This document shows positions 8,586 through 16,791 of a DNA stretch of 64,000 bases, in pieces. Within the stretch, counting starts at the first letter, position 1. Every line of letters begins with the position of its first letter. This DNA comes from JAFDWI01 sp964595905 (GTDB lineage Bacteria; Actinomycetota; Acidimicrobiia; Acidimicrobiales; Iamiaceae), in contig CAZQSU010000001.1 in assembly GCA_964595905.1 (NCBI GenBank), forward strand, positions 21,533 through 85,532, read 5' to 3'. The notes below the pieces were generated by a model. The model saw nothing but the letters and a program-made list of their open reading frames with translations, did not search any database and was not told the DNA's origin. The position numbers were made by a program, and so were the translations under genes.

Positions 8586-8885
8586 ATGGCCTTTTTGCTG
8601 CTGCTCCAGAGAAGGTTCTTCAGTCGGTTCATGGAGGGTCGCCCCGGCCCGTGGGGCGCGCTCGCAGCCGGCATCTTCGGTTTCCGGATGCTCCTCAAGT
8701 GGGGCCGCAAGTCAGAGGACGTCGCCTACCGCGCCGTGCTGAAGCCGGGGGAGACGCTCACGATCGCCCACTCGACCGACACCGAGGTGTCGGTGAAGCG
8801 GAACGCTCGCCGTGAGCGGCGCACCGCGAAGAAGCAACGTCGCAAGACCTCGGGCCGGTCGAAACGCGAGCCGTCGGCTACGTGA
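8586..8885 (+). CDS. Small basic membrane-associated protein
   Basis: A 99-residue protein. A hydrophobic region near residues 20-37 (GPWGALAAGIFGFRMLLK) is followed by a segment containing VLKPGETLTIAHSTD and a lysine/arginine-rich tail. The PGETLTI stretch recurs in small actinobacterial membrane proteins of unknown role. It overlaps the start of trmI by 4 nt, placing it at the end of the small-envelope-protein run. No function can be assigned. Confidence 0.55.
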   Translation: MAFLLLLQRRFFSRFMEGRPGPWGALAAGIFGFRMLLKWGRKSEDVAYRAVLKPGETLTIAHSTDTEVSVKRNARRERRTAKKQRRKTSGRSKREPSAT

Positions 8886-9661
8886 CACGTCCGGGAGCGG
8901 CGCTCGCCGTGGGTGAGCGGGTCCTGCTCATCGATCACAAACGTCGCCGTTACCTCGTGACCCTCGAGGCGGGTGCCGCGTTCCATTCCCACGCCGGGGT
9001 CGTGGAGCACGATGTGATCATCGGCGCATCGGAGGGGGCGGTGTTCCGCGCGACCAAGGGTGGTACCTACACGGTCATGAGGCCGACGCTCTCGGACTTC
9101 GTGTTGAAGATGCCCCGCGGTGCCCAGGTGATCTACCCCAAGGATCTCGGGCCGCTGCTGCTGCTCGCCGACATCGGCCCGGGCGTGAAGGTACTCGAAT
9201 CCGGGGTGGGTTCAGGGGCGTTGTCGATGACGATGCTGCGTGCCGGCGCCGACGTGGTCGGGTACGAACTGCGCGAGAACTTCGCCGTCACGGCGCAACG
9301 CAACGTCCGGGCGTTCCTTCCCGACGTGGCCGCGGACCGCTACCGGGTGGAGGTGCGCGACGTCTACGACGGGATCGACGAGACCGATCTCGACCGGGTC
9401 GTGCTCGACCTGCCCGAACCGTGGCAGGCCGTGCCCCACGCGGCACGAGGGCTGCGGCCCGGAGGGATCATCGTCGCCTACACCCCCTCGATCACCCAGG
9501 CGGTGCAGTTCCGTGAGGCGCTCGGCGCGCACGGCTTCCGGTTCGCCGAGACCACCGAGGTGCTGCGCCGCACCTGGCACATCGACGGCGCCGCGGTGCG
9601 GCCCGACCACCGCATGGTGGCCCACACCGGCTTTCTCAGCGAGGCCCGCTGGCTCGGTTGA
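8882..9661 (+). CDS. trmI: tRNA (adenine-58-N1)-methyltransferase
   Basis: A 259-residue class I SAM-dependent methyltransferase that makes m1A58 in the T-loop of tRNA. It has the N-terminal beta domain typical of TrmI (about 1-75), the SAM loop VLESGVGSGALSM at 104-116, and the catalytic-region motif VVLDLPEPWQ near 173-182. Its homologue in Mycobacterium (Rv2118c) also lies just beside the proteasomal ATPase gene, so synteny is conserved. The GTG start overlaps the preceding gene. It converges on the ferredoxin gene. Confidence 0.9.
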   Translation: MTRPGAALAVGERVLLIDHKRRRYLVTLEAGAAFHSHAGVVEHDVIIGASEGAVFRATKGGTYTVMRPTLSDFVLKMPRGAQVIYPKDLGPLLLLADIGPGVKVLESGVGSGALSMTMLRAGADVVGYELRENFAVTAQRNVRAFLPDVAADRYRVEVRDVYDGIDETDLDRVVLDLPEPWQAVPHAARGLRPGGIIVAYTPSITQAVQFREALGAHGFRFAETTEVLRRTWHIDGAAVRPDHRMVAHTGFLSEARWLG

Positions 9662-9674
9662 GCGACGACTCCGG

Positions 9675-9710
9675 TCGTTCCCGACGGATCGATCGTTCCC
9701 GACGGATCAG
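9675..9710. repeat. Tandem 18-bp direct repeat between convergent genes
   Basis: TCGTTCCCGACGGATC occurs at 9675-9690 and again at 9693-9708, a period of 18 bp, with a decayed third copy beginning TCGTTCTCGA at 9711. The second copy overlaps the ferredoxin stop codon (9707-9709) and the third lies in its coding end. The array fills the trmI/ferredoxin junction. It is not an inverted repeat and so does not look like a simple hairpin terminator. Confidence 0.7.
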
Positions 9711-9943
9711 TCGTTCTCGATGAAGATGCACTCGCCGGGGCATTCCTCGGACGCCTCGACGGTGGCATCCTCGAGTCCGTCGGGTACCGTCGCCTGGCTG
9801 GCCGCGCCGCCCGGGTCGTTCAGCGGTTCACCGTCCTGCTTGACATAGGCGAGACCGTCGTCGAGGAGAACGAAGACTTCGGGACAGATCTCTTCGCAAA
9901 GACCGTCACCAGTGCACAGATCCTGGTCGATCCACACCTTCAT
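9707..9943 (-). CDS. Single-cluster ferredoxin
   Basis: A 78-residue acidic ferredoxin. The cluster-binding region reads C10-TG-D13-GL-C16, with a further C20-P, and ECPGEC near the C-terminus. Aspartate at the second ligand position matches the CxxDxxC pattern of the Pyrococcus-type ferredoxin, whose cluster converts between [3Fe-4S] and [4Fe-4S]; C20 and the second Cys of CPGEC may be extra. It probably carries electrons for a P450, radical enzyme or similar partner that is not encoded nearby. It lies between trmI and arc on the opposite strand. Confidence 0.82.
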   Translation of the reverse strand: MKVWIDQDLCTGDGLCEEICPEVFVLLDDGLAYVKQDGEPLNDPGGAASQATVPDGLEDATVEASEECPGECIFIEND

Positions 9944-10170
9944 AATCAGCTGCAGCCTCGTGTCGCGGACAGTCGGGACTCTTCGATCCTTCGAACCCCT
10001 CGAAACTCACGTTAGGCGCCCCGAAGGTCGTTCCACCATTCGGCGCCGGTGCCAGCAGTCACACCGCACGCCGCCGAGCCGGATCGCGGCGGGTGTTGCA
10101 TCACTCCGAAGCGACCGGCGAGCCGGTAGGGTCGCTCTTGATCAGCGATCGAATCGAGCGAGCCGAGGAG
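9944..10170. other. Divergent intergenic region between ferredoxin and arc
   Basis: About 227 nt with no convincing gene. On the plus strand TAGGGT at 10127-10132 is a candidate -10 for arc and would put the transcript start near 10138. On the minus strand no strong promoter stands out for the ferredoxin. TTCGA recurs several times between 9975 and 10005 without forming a clean operator. Confidence 0.5.
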
Positions 10171-11922
10171 GTGATTCCGATCGGACCTGACGACCGTAAC
10201 GACGCCACCAGGGTCGCGGAACTCACGAGGTACTGCGACGAGTTGGAGTTCGAACTCGCCGATCTCCGCCGCCGTGCGGCCTCGGGACCGGCGCGGATCC
10301 ACGAACTCGAGGACCGTCTGGGCGACACCCGGGCACAGCTCGCGCAGGCCGTGTCACGCAACGAGAAACTGACCTTCACCCTGCGCGAGGCGCGCGACCA
10401 CATCGCCAGCTTGCGTGAGGAGGTCGACAAGCTCACCCAACCGCCGGCCGCGTACGGCACCCTGCTCGCGGTGAACGACGACGGAACCGTCGACGTGTTC
10501 TCGGGCGGTCGCAAGATGCGAGTCGCCGTGGCGCTGGAAGCAACCGACGCGCTCGAGATCGGTATGGAGGTCGTGCTCAACGACTCGCTGAACGTCGTGT
10601 TGGCCCGCGAACCGGAGTCCCAGGGCGAGGTCGTCACGTTCTCCGAACACATCGACCACGGCCGGGCACTGGTCAGCGCCCACACCGACGAGGAGCGCGT
10701 CGTGGCGCTCGCGCCGAGCCTGCGCGGCGTCAAGTTGCGTGCCGGCGACACCCTGCGGATGGACTCGCGGTCGGGCCTGCTGCTCGAGAAGCTGCCGCGC
10801 CCCGAGGTCGAACAGCTCGTGCTCGAAGAGGTCCCCGACATCACCTACGCCGACGTGGGCGGGCTCGACTCGCAGATCGAGCAGATCGCGGACGCGGTCG
10901 AGTTGCCCTACGTGCACGCGGACCTGTTCGCCGAACACGATCTGCCCGCGCCGAAGGGGATCCTGCTGTACGGCCCGCCGGGCTGCGGCAAGACCCTCAT
11001 CGCCAAGGCGGTCGCCAACTCGCTCGCCAAGAAGGTCGCCGAGGTCTCGGGCGACGAACACGCGCGCAGCTACTTCCTGAACATCAAGGGACCGGAGCTT
11101 CTGAACAAGTACGTGGGCGAGACCGAGCGTCAGATCCGCCTGGTCTTCCAGCGGGCACGCGAGAAGTCCGAGGAGGGCTGGCCGGTCATCGTGTTCTTCG
11201 ACGAGATGGACTCGATGTTCCGCACCCGGGGGACCGGGATCTCCTCGGACATGGAATCGACGATCGTGCCGCAGCTCCTCGCCGAGATCGACGGGGTCGA
11301 GGCGTTGCGGAACGTGATCGTCATCGGTGCGTCGAACCGCGAGGATCTCATCGACCCGGCGATCCTGCGACCGGGCCGGCTCGACGTCAAGATCAAGATC
11401 GAACGACCCGACGCCGAGGCCGCCGCCCAGATCTTCGCCCGCTACCTCAACACCGAGCTGCCCCTCGACCCGGACCTGATCGCCGAGACGGGAGATGCCG
11501 AGAGCGCGATCACCGCGATGATCTCCGACACCGTCGCCGAGATGTACCGCACCGACCAGTCCAATCGGTTCCTGGAGGTGACCTACGCCAACGGCGACAA
11601 GGAGGTCATGTTCTTCAAGGACTTCGCGTCCGGCGCGATGATCGAGAACATCGTCCGTCGGGCCAAGAAGCTGGCCATCAAGCGCGTCATCTCGGGTGGT
11701 CCTCGGGGGTTGCGCACGGTCGATCTGATCGACTCGATCCACCAGGAGTACAAGGAACACGAGGATCTGCCCAACACCACCAACCCGGACGACTGGGCCA
11801 AGATCTCGGGCAAGAAGGGTGAACGGATCGTGTACGTGCGCACGCTGGTCAGCCGCGACTCCGACGCCAAGGGCGACGGCGGACGGGCCATCGAGCGCGT
11901 GGCGACCGGTCAGTACCTGTGA
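10171..11922 (+). CDS. arc: Proteasome-forming AAA+ ATPase ARC/Mpa
   Basis: Hexameric unfoldase that recognises pupylated proteins through its coiled coil and threads them into the 20S proteasome. With the start used here it has 583 residues: a coiled coil (about 12-95), OB domains, an AAA domain with Walker A GPPGCGKT at 268-275 and Walker B VIVFFDEMD, and a C-terminal GQYL, the tail that docks into the proteasome alpha ring. The start is uncertain. A perfect extended Shine-Dalgarno, AGGAGGTGAT (10166-10175), overlaps the GTG at 10171, while TTG at 10138 or a non-canonical ATC at 10180 are alternatives. First gene of the Pup-proteasome run. Confidence 0.93.
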   Translation: MIPIGPDDRNDATRVAELTRYCDELEFELADLRRRAASGPARIHELEDRLGDTRAQLAQAVSRNEKLTFTLREARDHIASLREEVDKLTQPPAAYGTLLAVNDDGTVDVFSGGRKMRVAVALEATDALEIGMEVVLNDSLNVVLAREPESQGEVVTFSEHIDHGRALVSAHTDEERVVALAPSLRGVKLRAGDTLRMDSRSGLLLEKLPRPEVEQLVLEEVPDITYADVGGLDSQIEQIADAVELPYVHADLFAEHDLPAPKGILLYGPPGCGKTLIAKAVANSLAKKVAEVSGDEHARSYFLNIKGPELLNKYVGETERQIRLVFQRAREKSEEGWPVIVFFDEMDSMFRTRGTGISSDMESTIVPQLLAEIDGVEALRNVIVIGASNREDLIDPAILRPGRLDVKIKIERPDAEAAAQIFARYLNTELPLDPDLIAETGDAESAITAMISDTVAEMYRTDQSNRFLEVTYANGDKEVMFFKDFASGAMIENIVRRAKKLAIKRVISGGPRGLRTVDLIDSIHQEYKEHEDLPNTTNPDDWAKISGKKGERIVYVRTLVSRDSDAKGDGGRAIERVATGQYL

Positions 11923-11959
11923 CGGGCAGCAACCCGTCGACCAACCGCTAGGCGGGTCC

Positions 11960-13465
11960 ATGGCCATCCACAAGTACCTGGGGCTCGAGACCGAGTTCGG
12001 CATCGTCCACCGGGGTGTTGCCGATCCGAACCCGATCGCCGCGTCGTCGTTGCTGATCAACGCCTATCTGGACTCGATCGCACGCGCCGAGACGAGCCCG
12101 GGCGATCCGCGCATCGACTGGGATTTCGAGAGCGAGACGCCCGGCAAGGACGCCCGCGACGCGCCCGCGCCGTCGTCGAGTCCGCCACAGGTGGAGACCC
12201 ATCTGGTCAACACCGTGCTCGGTAACGGGGCGCGCTACTACGTCGATCACGCGCACCCGGAGCTGTCGACGCCCGAATGCGCCGATGCCCGGTCGATCGT
12301 CGTGTGGGACGCGGCCGCCGAGGTGATCATCCAGCGTTCGATGGCGGCCGCCTCCTCGATGCTCGGGCCCGGCGAGGAGCTCGTGGTCCACAAGAACAAC
12401 TCCGACGGCAAGGGCAACTCCTACGGGTGCCACGAGAACTACCTGATCGCCCGATCGGTGCCCTTCCACCGGATCGTCGACCACTGCACCGCCCACTTCG
12501 TGACCCGACAGCTCTTCACCGGTTCGGGCAAGATCGGCAGCGAGTTGCCGGGCGTGGACGTCGACTACCAGCTCACCCAGCGCGCGGACTTCTTCGAAGC
12601 CGAGGTCGGCCTCGAGACGACGCTGAAGCGTCCGATCATCAACACCCGCGACGAGCCGCACTCGGATTCGACCAAGTACCGCCGTCTGCACGTCATCTGC
12701 GCGGATGCGAACTGTTCGGAGGTCGCGACCCTTCTCAAGGTCGGCACGACCGCGCTCGTGCTGGCGATGGTCGAAGACGACGTCGCGCTTCCCGACGTGC
12801 GCTTCACCTCACCGGTGGGGGCGATGCGGGCGGTGTCGATGGATCTCGAGCTCGATCGGCCACTGTCGTGCATCGACGGTTCGACGACCACGGCGCTCGG
12901 CGTGCAGTTCGACCTCCTCGGGTGCGCGGAGCGCTACGTCGCCGCGGGCGGCGCAGACGCGGTCGGCGGCGACGAGGTCGCCGCACTGGTGCTCGGACAC
13001 TGGCGCGACGTGCTCGAGGGCCTCGAGGCCGAGCCGATGGCGCTCGCCGACCGGCTCGACTGGGTCGCGAAGTACCGCCTGCTCGACGCCTACCGGACCC
13101 GGCATGCGCTGGGGTGGAACGACCGGCGCCTCGATGCGATCGCGCTGCAGTACCACGACCTGCGCCCCGGACGCTCCCTCGCGTCACGCGCCGGACTGGT
13201 GCGGATCTCCAGCGACGACGAGGTCGCGCACGCGGTGGATCATCCGCCCGAGGACACCCGCGCGTGGTTCCGTGGGACGTGCCTGAAGCGCTACCCCGAT
13301 GCGGTGGTGGCAGCGAATTGGGATTCGATGGTGTTCGACGTGGGCGAGCCGCCCCTGCGTCGGGTGCCCATGATGGAGCCGGGTCGGGGCACGCGCGCCC
13401 AGGTCGGCGGGCTGGTCGACGCGAGCGCGACCGCGGCGGAACTGATCGCCCGACTCGGCTCCTGA
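11960..13465 (+). CDS. dop: Pup deamidase / depupylase Dop
   Basis: A 501-residue carboxylate-amine ligase-fold enzyme that removes Pup from substrates and, in organisms whose Pup ends in Gln, deamidates it. The N-terminus KYLGLETEFGI carries metal-binding acidic residues, and D96 in RYYVDHAHPELSTPE is the expected catalytic aspartate. A flexible insertion at about 48-80, rich in Asp, Pro and Ser, corresponds to the Dop loop that distinguishes Dop from PafA. HKNNSDGKGNSYGCHENYL is the family signature. Pup here already ends in Glu, so depupylation should be the main role. It follows arc closely. Confidence 0.95.
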   Translation: MAIHKYLGLETEFGIVHRGVADPNPIAASSLLINAYLDSIARAETSPGDPRIDWDFESETPGKDARDAPAPSSSPPQVETHLVNTVLGNGARYYVDHAHPELSTPECADARSIVVWDAAAEVIIQRSMAAASSMLGPGEELVVHKNNSDGKGNSYGCHENYLIARSVPFHRIVDHCTAHFVTRQLFTGSGKIGSELPGVDVDYQLTQRADFFEAEVGLETTLKRPIINTRDEPHSDSTKYRRLHVICADANCSEVATLLKVGTTALVLAMVEDDVALPDVRFTSPVGAMRAVSMDLELDRPLSCIDGSTTTALGVQFDLLGCAERYVAAGGADAVGGDEVAALVLGHWRDVLEGLEAEPMALADRLDWVAKYRLLDAYRTRHALGWNDRRLDAIALQYHDLRPGRSLASRAGLVRISSDDEVAHAVDHPPEDTRAWFRGTCLKRYPDAVVAANWDSMVFDVGEPPLRRVPMMEPGRGTRAQVGGLVDASATAAELIARLGS

Positions 13466-13562
13466 ACGCCCGCGGACGGGCGCGGTGTCGAAGATGCGTG
13501 TGCGCCCCGTCGCCGTCTCGATAGCTTGGGGGCACCATCTTTCGAACACGAAGGACCGCGCT

Positions 13563-13757
13563 GTGGCCGAACGAGAACAAAAGCACCGAAGCTCGCCTCG
13601 GAGCGACACCCCCGTCGAAGCCGAGAGCCCCGTACGCTCCGAATCGGGTGAGAAGATCAAGTCCGAACTCGACGACCTGCTCGACGAGATCGACGACGTC
13701 CTCGAGGAGAACGCCGAGGAGTTCGTGAAATCGTACGTGCAGAAGGGCGGTGAGTAG
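13563..13757 (+). CDS. pup: Prokaryotic ubiquitin-like protein Pup (Gly-Gly-Glu form)
   Basis: A 64-residue disordered, acidic protein that is linked through its C-terminal glutamate to substrate lysines. The C-terminal half contains SELDDLLDEIDDVLEENAEE, which forms a helix with the ARC coiled coil, and the tail is VQKGGE. Because the last residue is Glu and not Gln, it can be ligated by PafA without prior deamidation. GTG at 13563 is preceded by AAGGA at good spacing and gives the same length as mycobacterial Pup. Confidence 0.95.
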   Translation: MAEREQKHRSSPRSDTPVEAESPVRSESGEKIKSELDDLLDEIDDVLEENAEEFVKSYVQKGGE

Positions 13758-13790
13758 CCGCTCGCGGTCGGGCAGCTACCCTGCGCAGAC

Positions 13791-14609
13791 GTGACGCTCC
13801 CTTTGTATTCGCCTCATGACGACCCCGGCCCCGACTTCGCCTCACTGGTGACACGGGTGGGCCTCGCGGCGCCGGTCCCTGGTGACGCCATGCCGAGCAC
13901 ACTGTCGTTCCCCCACGGTACGACCGTCGTCGCGCTCCGCTACAGCGGCGGCGTGCTGATGGCGGGCGACCGGCGTGCCACCGCCGGCAACTTCATCTCG
14001 CACCGTCGGATCGAGAAGGTGTTCCCCGCCGATGCGTTCTCGGTCGTCGGCATCGCCGGCACCGCAGGCCCGGCCATGGAGATGGTGAAACTCTTCCAGT
14101 TGCAGCTCGAGCACTACGAGAAGGTCGAAGGCGCGGCCCTGAGTCTCGAGGGCAAGGCCAACCAGCTCGGACGCATGGTGCGCAACCACCTGCCCGCCGC
14201 GATGCAGGGACTCGCGGTCGTGCCCCTGTTCGCGGGTTACGACCACGACGCCGGCCACGGACGACTCTTCCAGTACGACGTGACGGGCGGTCGCTACGAA
14301 GAACAGGAGTTCACCGCCACCGGCTCGGGAAGCATGCAGGCCACGACCGTGGTGAGCCTGGGTTGGTCACCCTCCCTCGACGACGAGGGCGCTGCCGATC
14401 TGGCCCTCCGGGCGCTGTTGAGCGCCGCGGACGCCGATTCGGCCACCGGTGGTCCGGACCTGTTACGCGGGATCTACCCGGTGGTGTACGACGTCGACGA
14501 GCGCGGATGCGAACGTCTGGACGATGCGGAACTTCGGGATCGCGTCCAGCGCCTCCGAGACAACTACGTGGTCCAGTACGGCGAACCGGCAGGGGAGGAC
14601 GAACTGTGA
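13791..14609 (+). CDS. prcB: 20S proteasome beta subunit
   Basis: The catalytic subunit of the 20S core, 272 residues as translated. A 43-residue propeptide is expected to be removed between G43 and T44 (FPHG/TTVVALRY), exposing the N-terminal threonine nucleophile; VLMAGDRRAT and the downstream GSGSMQATTVV region match family beta subunits. TACCCT at 13777-13782 lies 8 nt before the GTG start, so prcB may be transcribed leaderlessly from its own promoter as well as with pup. The stop overlaps the start of prcA. Confidence 0.95.
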   Translation: MTLPLYSPHDDPGPDFASLVTRVGLAAPVPGDAMPSTLSFPHGTTVVALRYSGGVLMAGDRRATAGNFISHRRIEKVFPADAFSVVGIAGTAGPAMEMVKLFQLQLEHYEKVEGAALSLEGKANQLGRMVRNHLPAAMQGLAVVPLFAGYDHDAGHGRLFQYDVTGGRYEEQEFTATGSGSMQATTVVSLGWSPSLDDEGAADLALRALLSAADADSATGGPDLLRGIYPVVYDVDERGCERLDDAELRDRVQRLRDNYVVQYGEPAGEDEL

Positions 14610-15364
14610 GCATGCCGTACTACGTGTCACCCGAGCAGGTGATGGCCGATCGTGCCGACTACGCGCGCAAGGGCATCGCCCGCGGACGCAGTCTGGTCGC
14701 CGTGGTGACCGACGAGGGCATCCTGCTGTGCGCCGAGAATCCGTCGTCGACGCTGCACAAGATCAACGAGATCTACGACCGCATCGCCTTCGGAGGCGTG
14801 GGGAAGTTCAACGAGTTCGACCAACTGCGGGTCGCGGGGGTCCGCCACGCGGATCTGAAGGGATTCGAGTTCTCCCGTTCCGACGTCGACGCCCGCAGCC
14901 TCGCCAACCAGTACGCGCAACACCTCGGCCAGGTGTTCACCCACGAGATGAAGCCCATGGAGGTCGAACTGCTCGTGGCCGAGGTGGGGGCCCGCCCCGA
15001 CGACGACCGACTGTTCCACATCCTCTACGACGGCACGATGATGGACGAGACCCACTGGGCCGCGCTCGGCGGCGACACCGAGGCGGCCTCGCATCGCCTC
15101 GAGGCGCTCTGGCGGTCGAACCTCGACTTCGCGAACGGGCTCGCCGTCGCGGTCGCGGCGTTGTCCGGCGGTGACGAGCCCGTTCCCGCCGAGGAACTGG
15201 AAGTGGCCGGCCTGGGGCGCAACGGACGGCGCCGCGCCTTCGAGCGGTGGAGCGACGAGCGGGTGCGTGACGTGCTGGCGTCGGTGACGATTCCGCAGGT
15301 CGAACCGACCGGCGACGACGAAACCCCCGACGGGGCGGCGCCCGGCAGCGCCAGGCCCGACTGA
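14606..15364 (+). CDS. prcA: 20S proteasome alpha subunit
   Basis: A 252-residue alpha subunit forming the outer gating rings of the 20S core that receive the ARC tail. The N-terminus MPYYVSPEQVMADRADYARK is the alpha-specific helix region, and KGIARGRSLVAVV begins the core fold. It lacks a catalytic threonine, as expected. The GTG at 14606 overlaps the prcB stop and has GGGAGG 7 nt upstream; ATG at 14612 is the alternative. The last 25 or so residues are acidic and Pro/Ala-rich. Confidence 0.95.
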   Translation: MSMPYYVSPEQVMADRADYARKGIARGRSLVAVVTDEGILLCAENPSSTLHKINEIYDRIAFGGVGKFNEFDQLRVAGVRHADLKGFEFSRSDVDARSLANQYAQHLGQVFTHEMKPMEVELLVAEVGARPDDDRLFHILYDGTMMDETHWAALGGDTEAASHRLEALWRSNLDFANGLAVAVAALSGGDEPVPAEELEVAGLGRNGRRRAFERWSDERVRDVLASVTIPQVEPTGDDETPDGAAPGSARPD

Positions 15365-15428
15365 GCCCGGCGGCGTCGCCGGGCGACCATCGGCCCCACG
15401 GGCCGCGATGCCCGATAACGTGCGCAGC

Positions 15429-16787
15429 ATGCAGCGCCGGATCTACGGCATCGAGAACGAGTACGGCATCACGTGCACGTTGAACGGACAGCGCCGTCTG
15501 AGCCCGGACGAGGTCGCCCGCTACCTGTTCCGGCGGGTGGTGTCCTGGGGGCGGTCCTCGAACGTGTTCCTCGCCAACGGCGCGCGCTTGTACCTCGACG
15601 TCGGCTCGCACCCCGAATACGCAACGCCCGAGTGCGACTCGGTCAGGAATCTCATCGCGCACGACAAGGCCGGGGAGCGGATCCTGCAGCAGCTCCTCGT
15701 CGGGGCGCAGCGTCGGCTCGCCGAGGAAGGCATCAGAGGCGACATCTTCCTGTTCAAGAACAACACCGATTCCGCGGGCAACTCCTACGGATGCCATGAG
15801 AACTACCTGACCACCCGGAGGGACGACTTCGGGCACTACGCCGAGGTGATGATCCCGTTCCTGGTCTCGCGCCAGATCTACGCGGGAGCCGGCAAGGTCC
15901 TCATGACCGCCCGGGGCGCGCGCTTCTCGATGAGCCAACGTGCCGAGCACATCTGGGAAGGCGTGTCGTCGGCCACCACGCGGAGCCGACCGATCATCAA
16001 CACCCGAGACGAACCCCACGCCGACGCGGAACGCTACCGGCGCCTGCACGTGATCGTGGGCGATTCGAACATGAACGAGTACGCGGCCTTCCTCAAGGTC
16101 GGTGCGGCCAGCGTCATGCTGCGGATGCTCGAGGAGCCGTCGGTCGTGTTGCGGGACATGACGTTGGAGAACCCGATCCGGGCGATCCGCGAGATCAGCC
16201 ACGACCCGACCTGCAAGCGGACCGTACGCCTCGCCAACGGACGTGAAGTGTCCGCGCTCGACATCCAGACCGAGTTCTGCGAACGGGCCCAACGTTTCGC
16301 GGACACCCGGGGTTTTCCCCCCGAGGAAGAACAGGCGGTCGCCATGTGGAAGCACTGCCTGGAAGGCATCGAGAAGGATCCGCTGAGTCTCGACCGCGAA
16401 TGTGACTGGGTCACCAAGTACAACCTGATCGACGCCTACCGGACACGGCACAAGCTCGACCTGTCCGACCCCAAGGTCGCCCTCATGGATCTGCAGTACC
16501 ACGACGTCGACCCCGAACGCGGCCTGTACTACCGGCTCGAGAAGCGCGGGCGTGTCGAGCGCATGTGCACCGACGACGAGATCGAGACCGCCGTCGACGA
16601 ACCCCCACAGACGACCCGGGCCCGACTGCGCGGAGCGTTCATCCGTCGGGCCAAGGAACGCAAGCGGGACTACACCGTCGACTGGGTGCACCTCAAGCTG
16701 AACGACCAGGCGCAACGGACCATCCTGTGCAAGGACCCGTTCCGTTCACGTGACGAACGGGTCACCCGTCTCATCGAAAGCCTCTAG
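15429..16787 (+). CDS. pafA: Pup-protein ligase PafA
   Basis: A 452-residue ligase that activates the C-terminal Glu of Pup with ATP and joins it to substrate lysines. The length equals that of the Mycobacterium tuberculosis enzyme when started at MQRRIYGIENEYG (15429), so the upstream ATG at 15408 is not used here. D57 in ARLYLDVGSHPEYATPE is the predicted catalytic aspartate; FLFKNNTDSAGNSYGCHENYL and SRPIINTRDEPHADAE are family signatures. It lacks the Dop loop. It is followed within 5 nt by the DUF3866 gene. Confidence 0.95.
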   Translation: MQRRIYGIENEYGITCTLNGQRRLSPDEVARYLFRRVVSWGRSSNVFLANGARLYLDVGSHPEYATPECDSVRNLIAHDKAGERILQQLLVGAQRRLAEEGIRGDIFLFKNNTDSAGNSYGCHENYLTTRRDDFGHYAEVMIPFLVSRQIYAGAGKVLMTARGARFSMSQRAEHIWEGVSSATTRSRPIINTRDEPHADAERYRRLHVIVGDSNMNEYAAFLKVGAASVMLRMLEEPSVVLRDMTLENPIRAIREISHDPTCKRTVRLANGREVSALDIQTEFCERAQRFADTRGFPPEEEQAVAMWKHCLEGIEKDPLSLDRECDWVTKYNLIDAYRTRHKLDLSDPKVALMDLQYHDVDPERGLYYRLEKRGRVERMCTDDEIETAVDEPPQTTRARLRGAFIRRAKERKRDYTVDWVHLKLNDQAQRTILCKDPFRSRDERVTRLIESL

Positions 16788-16791
16788 GGCC

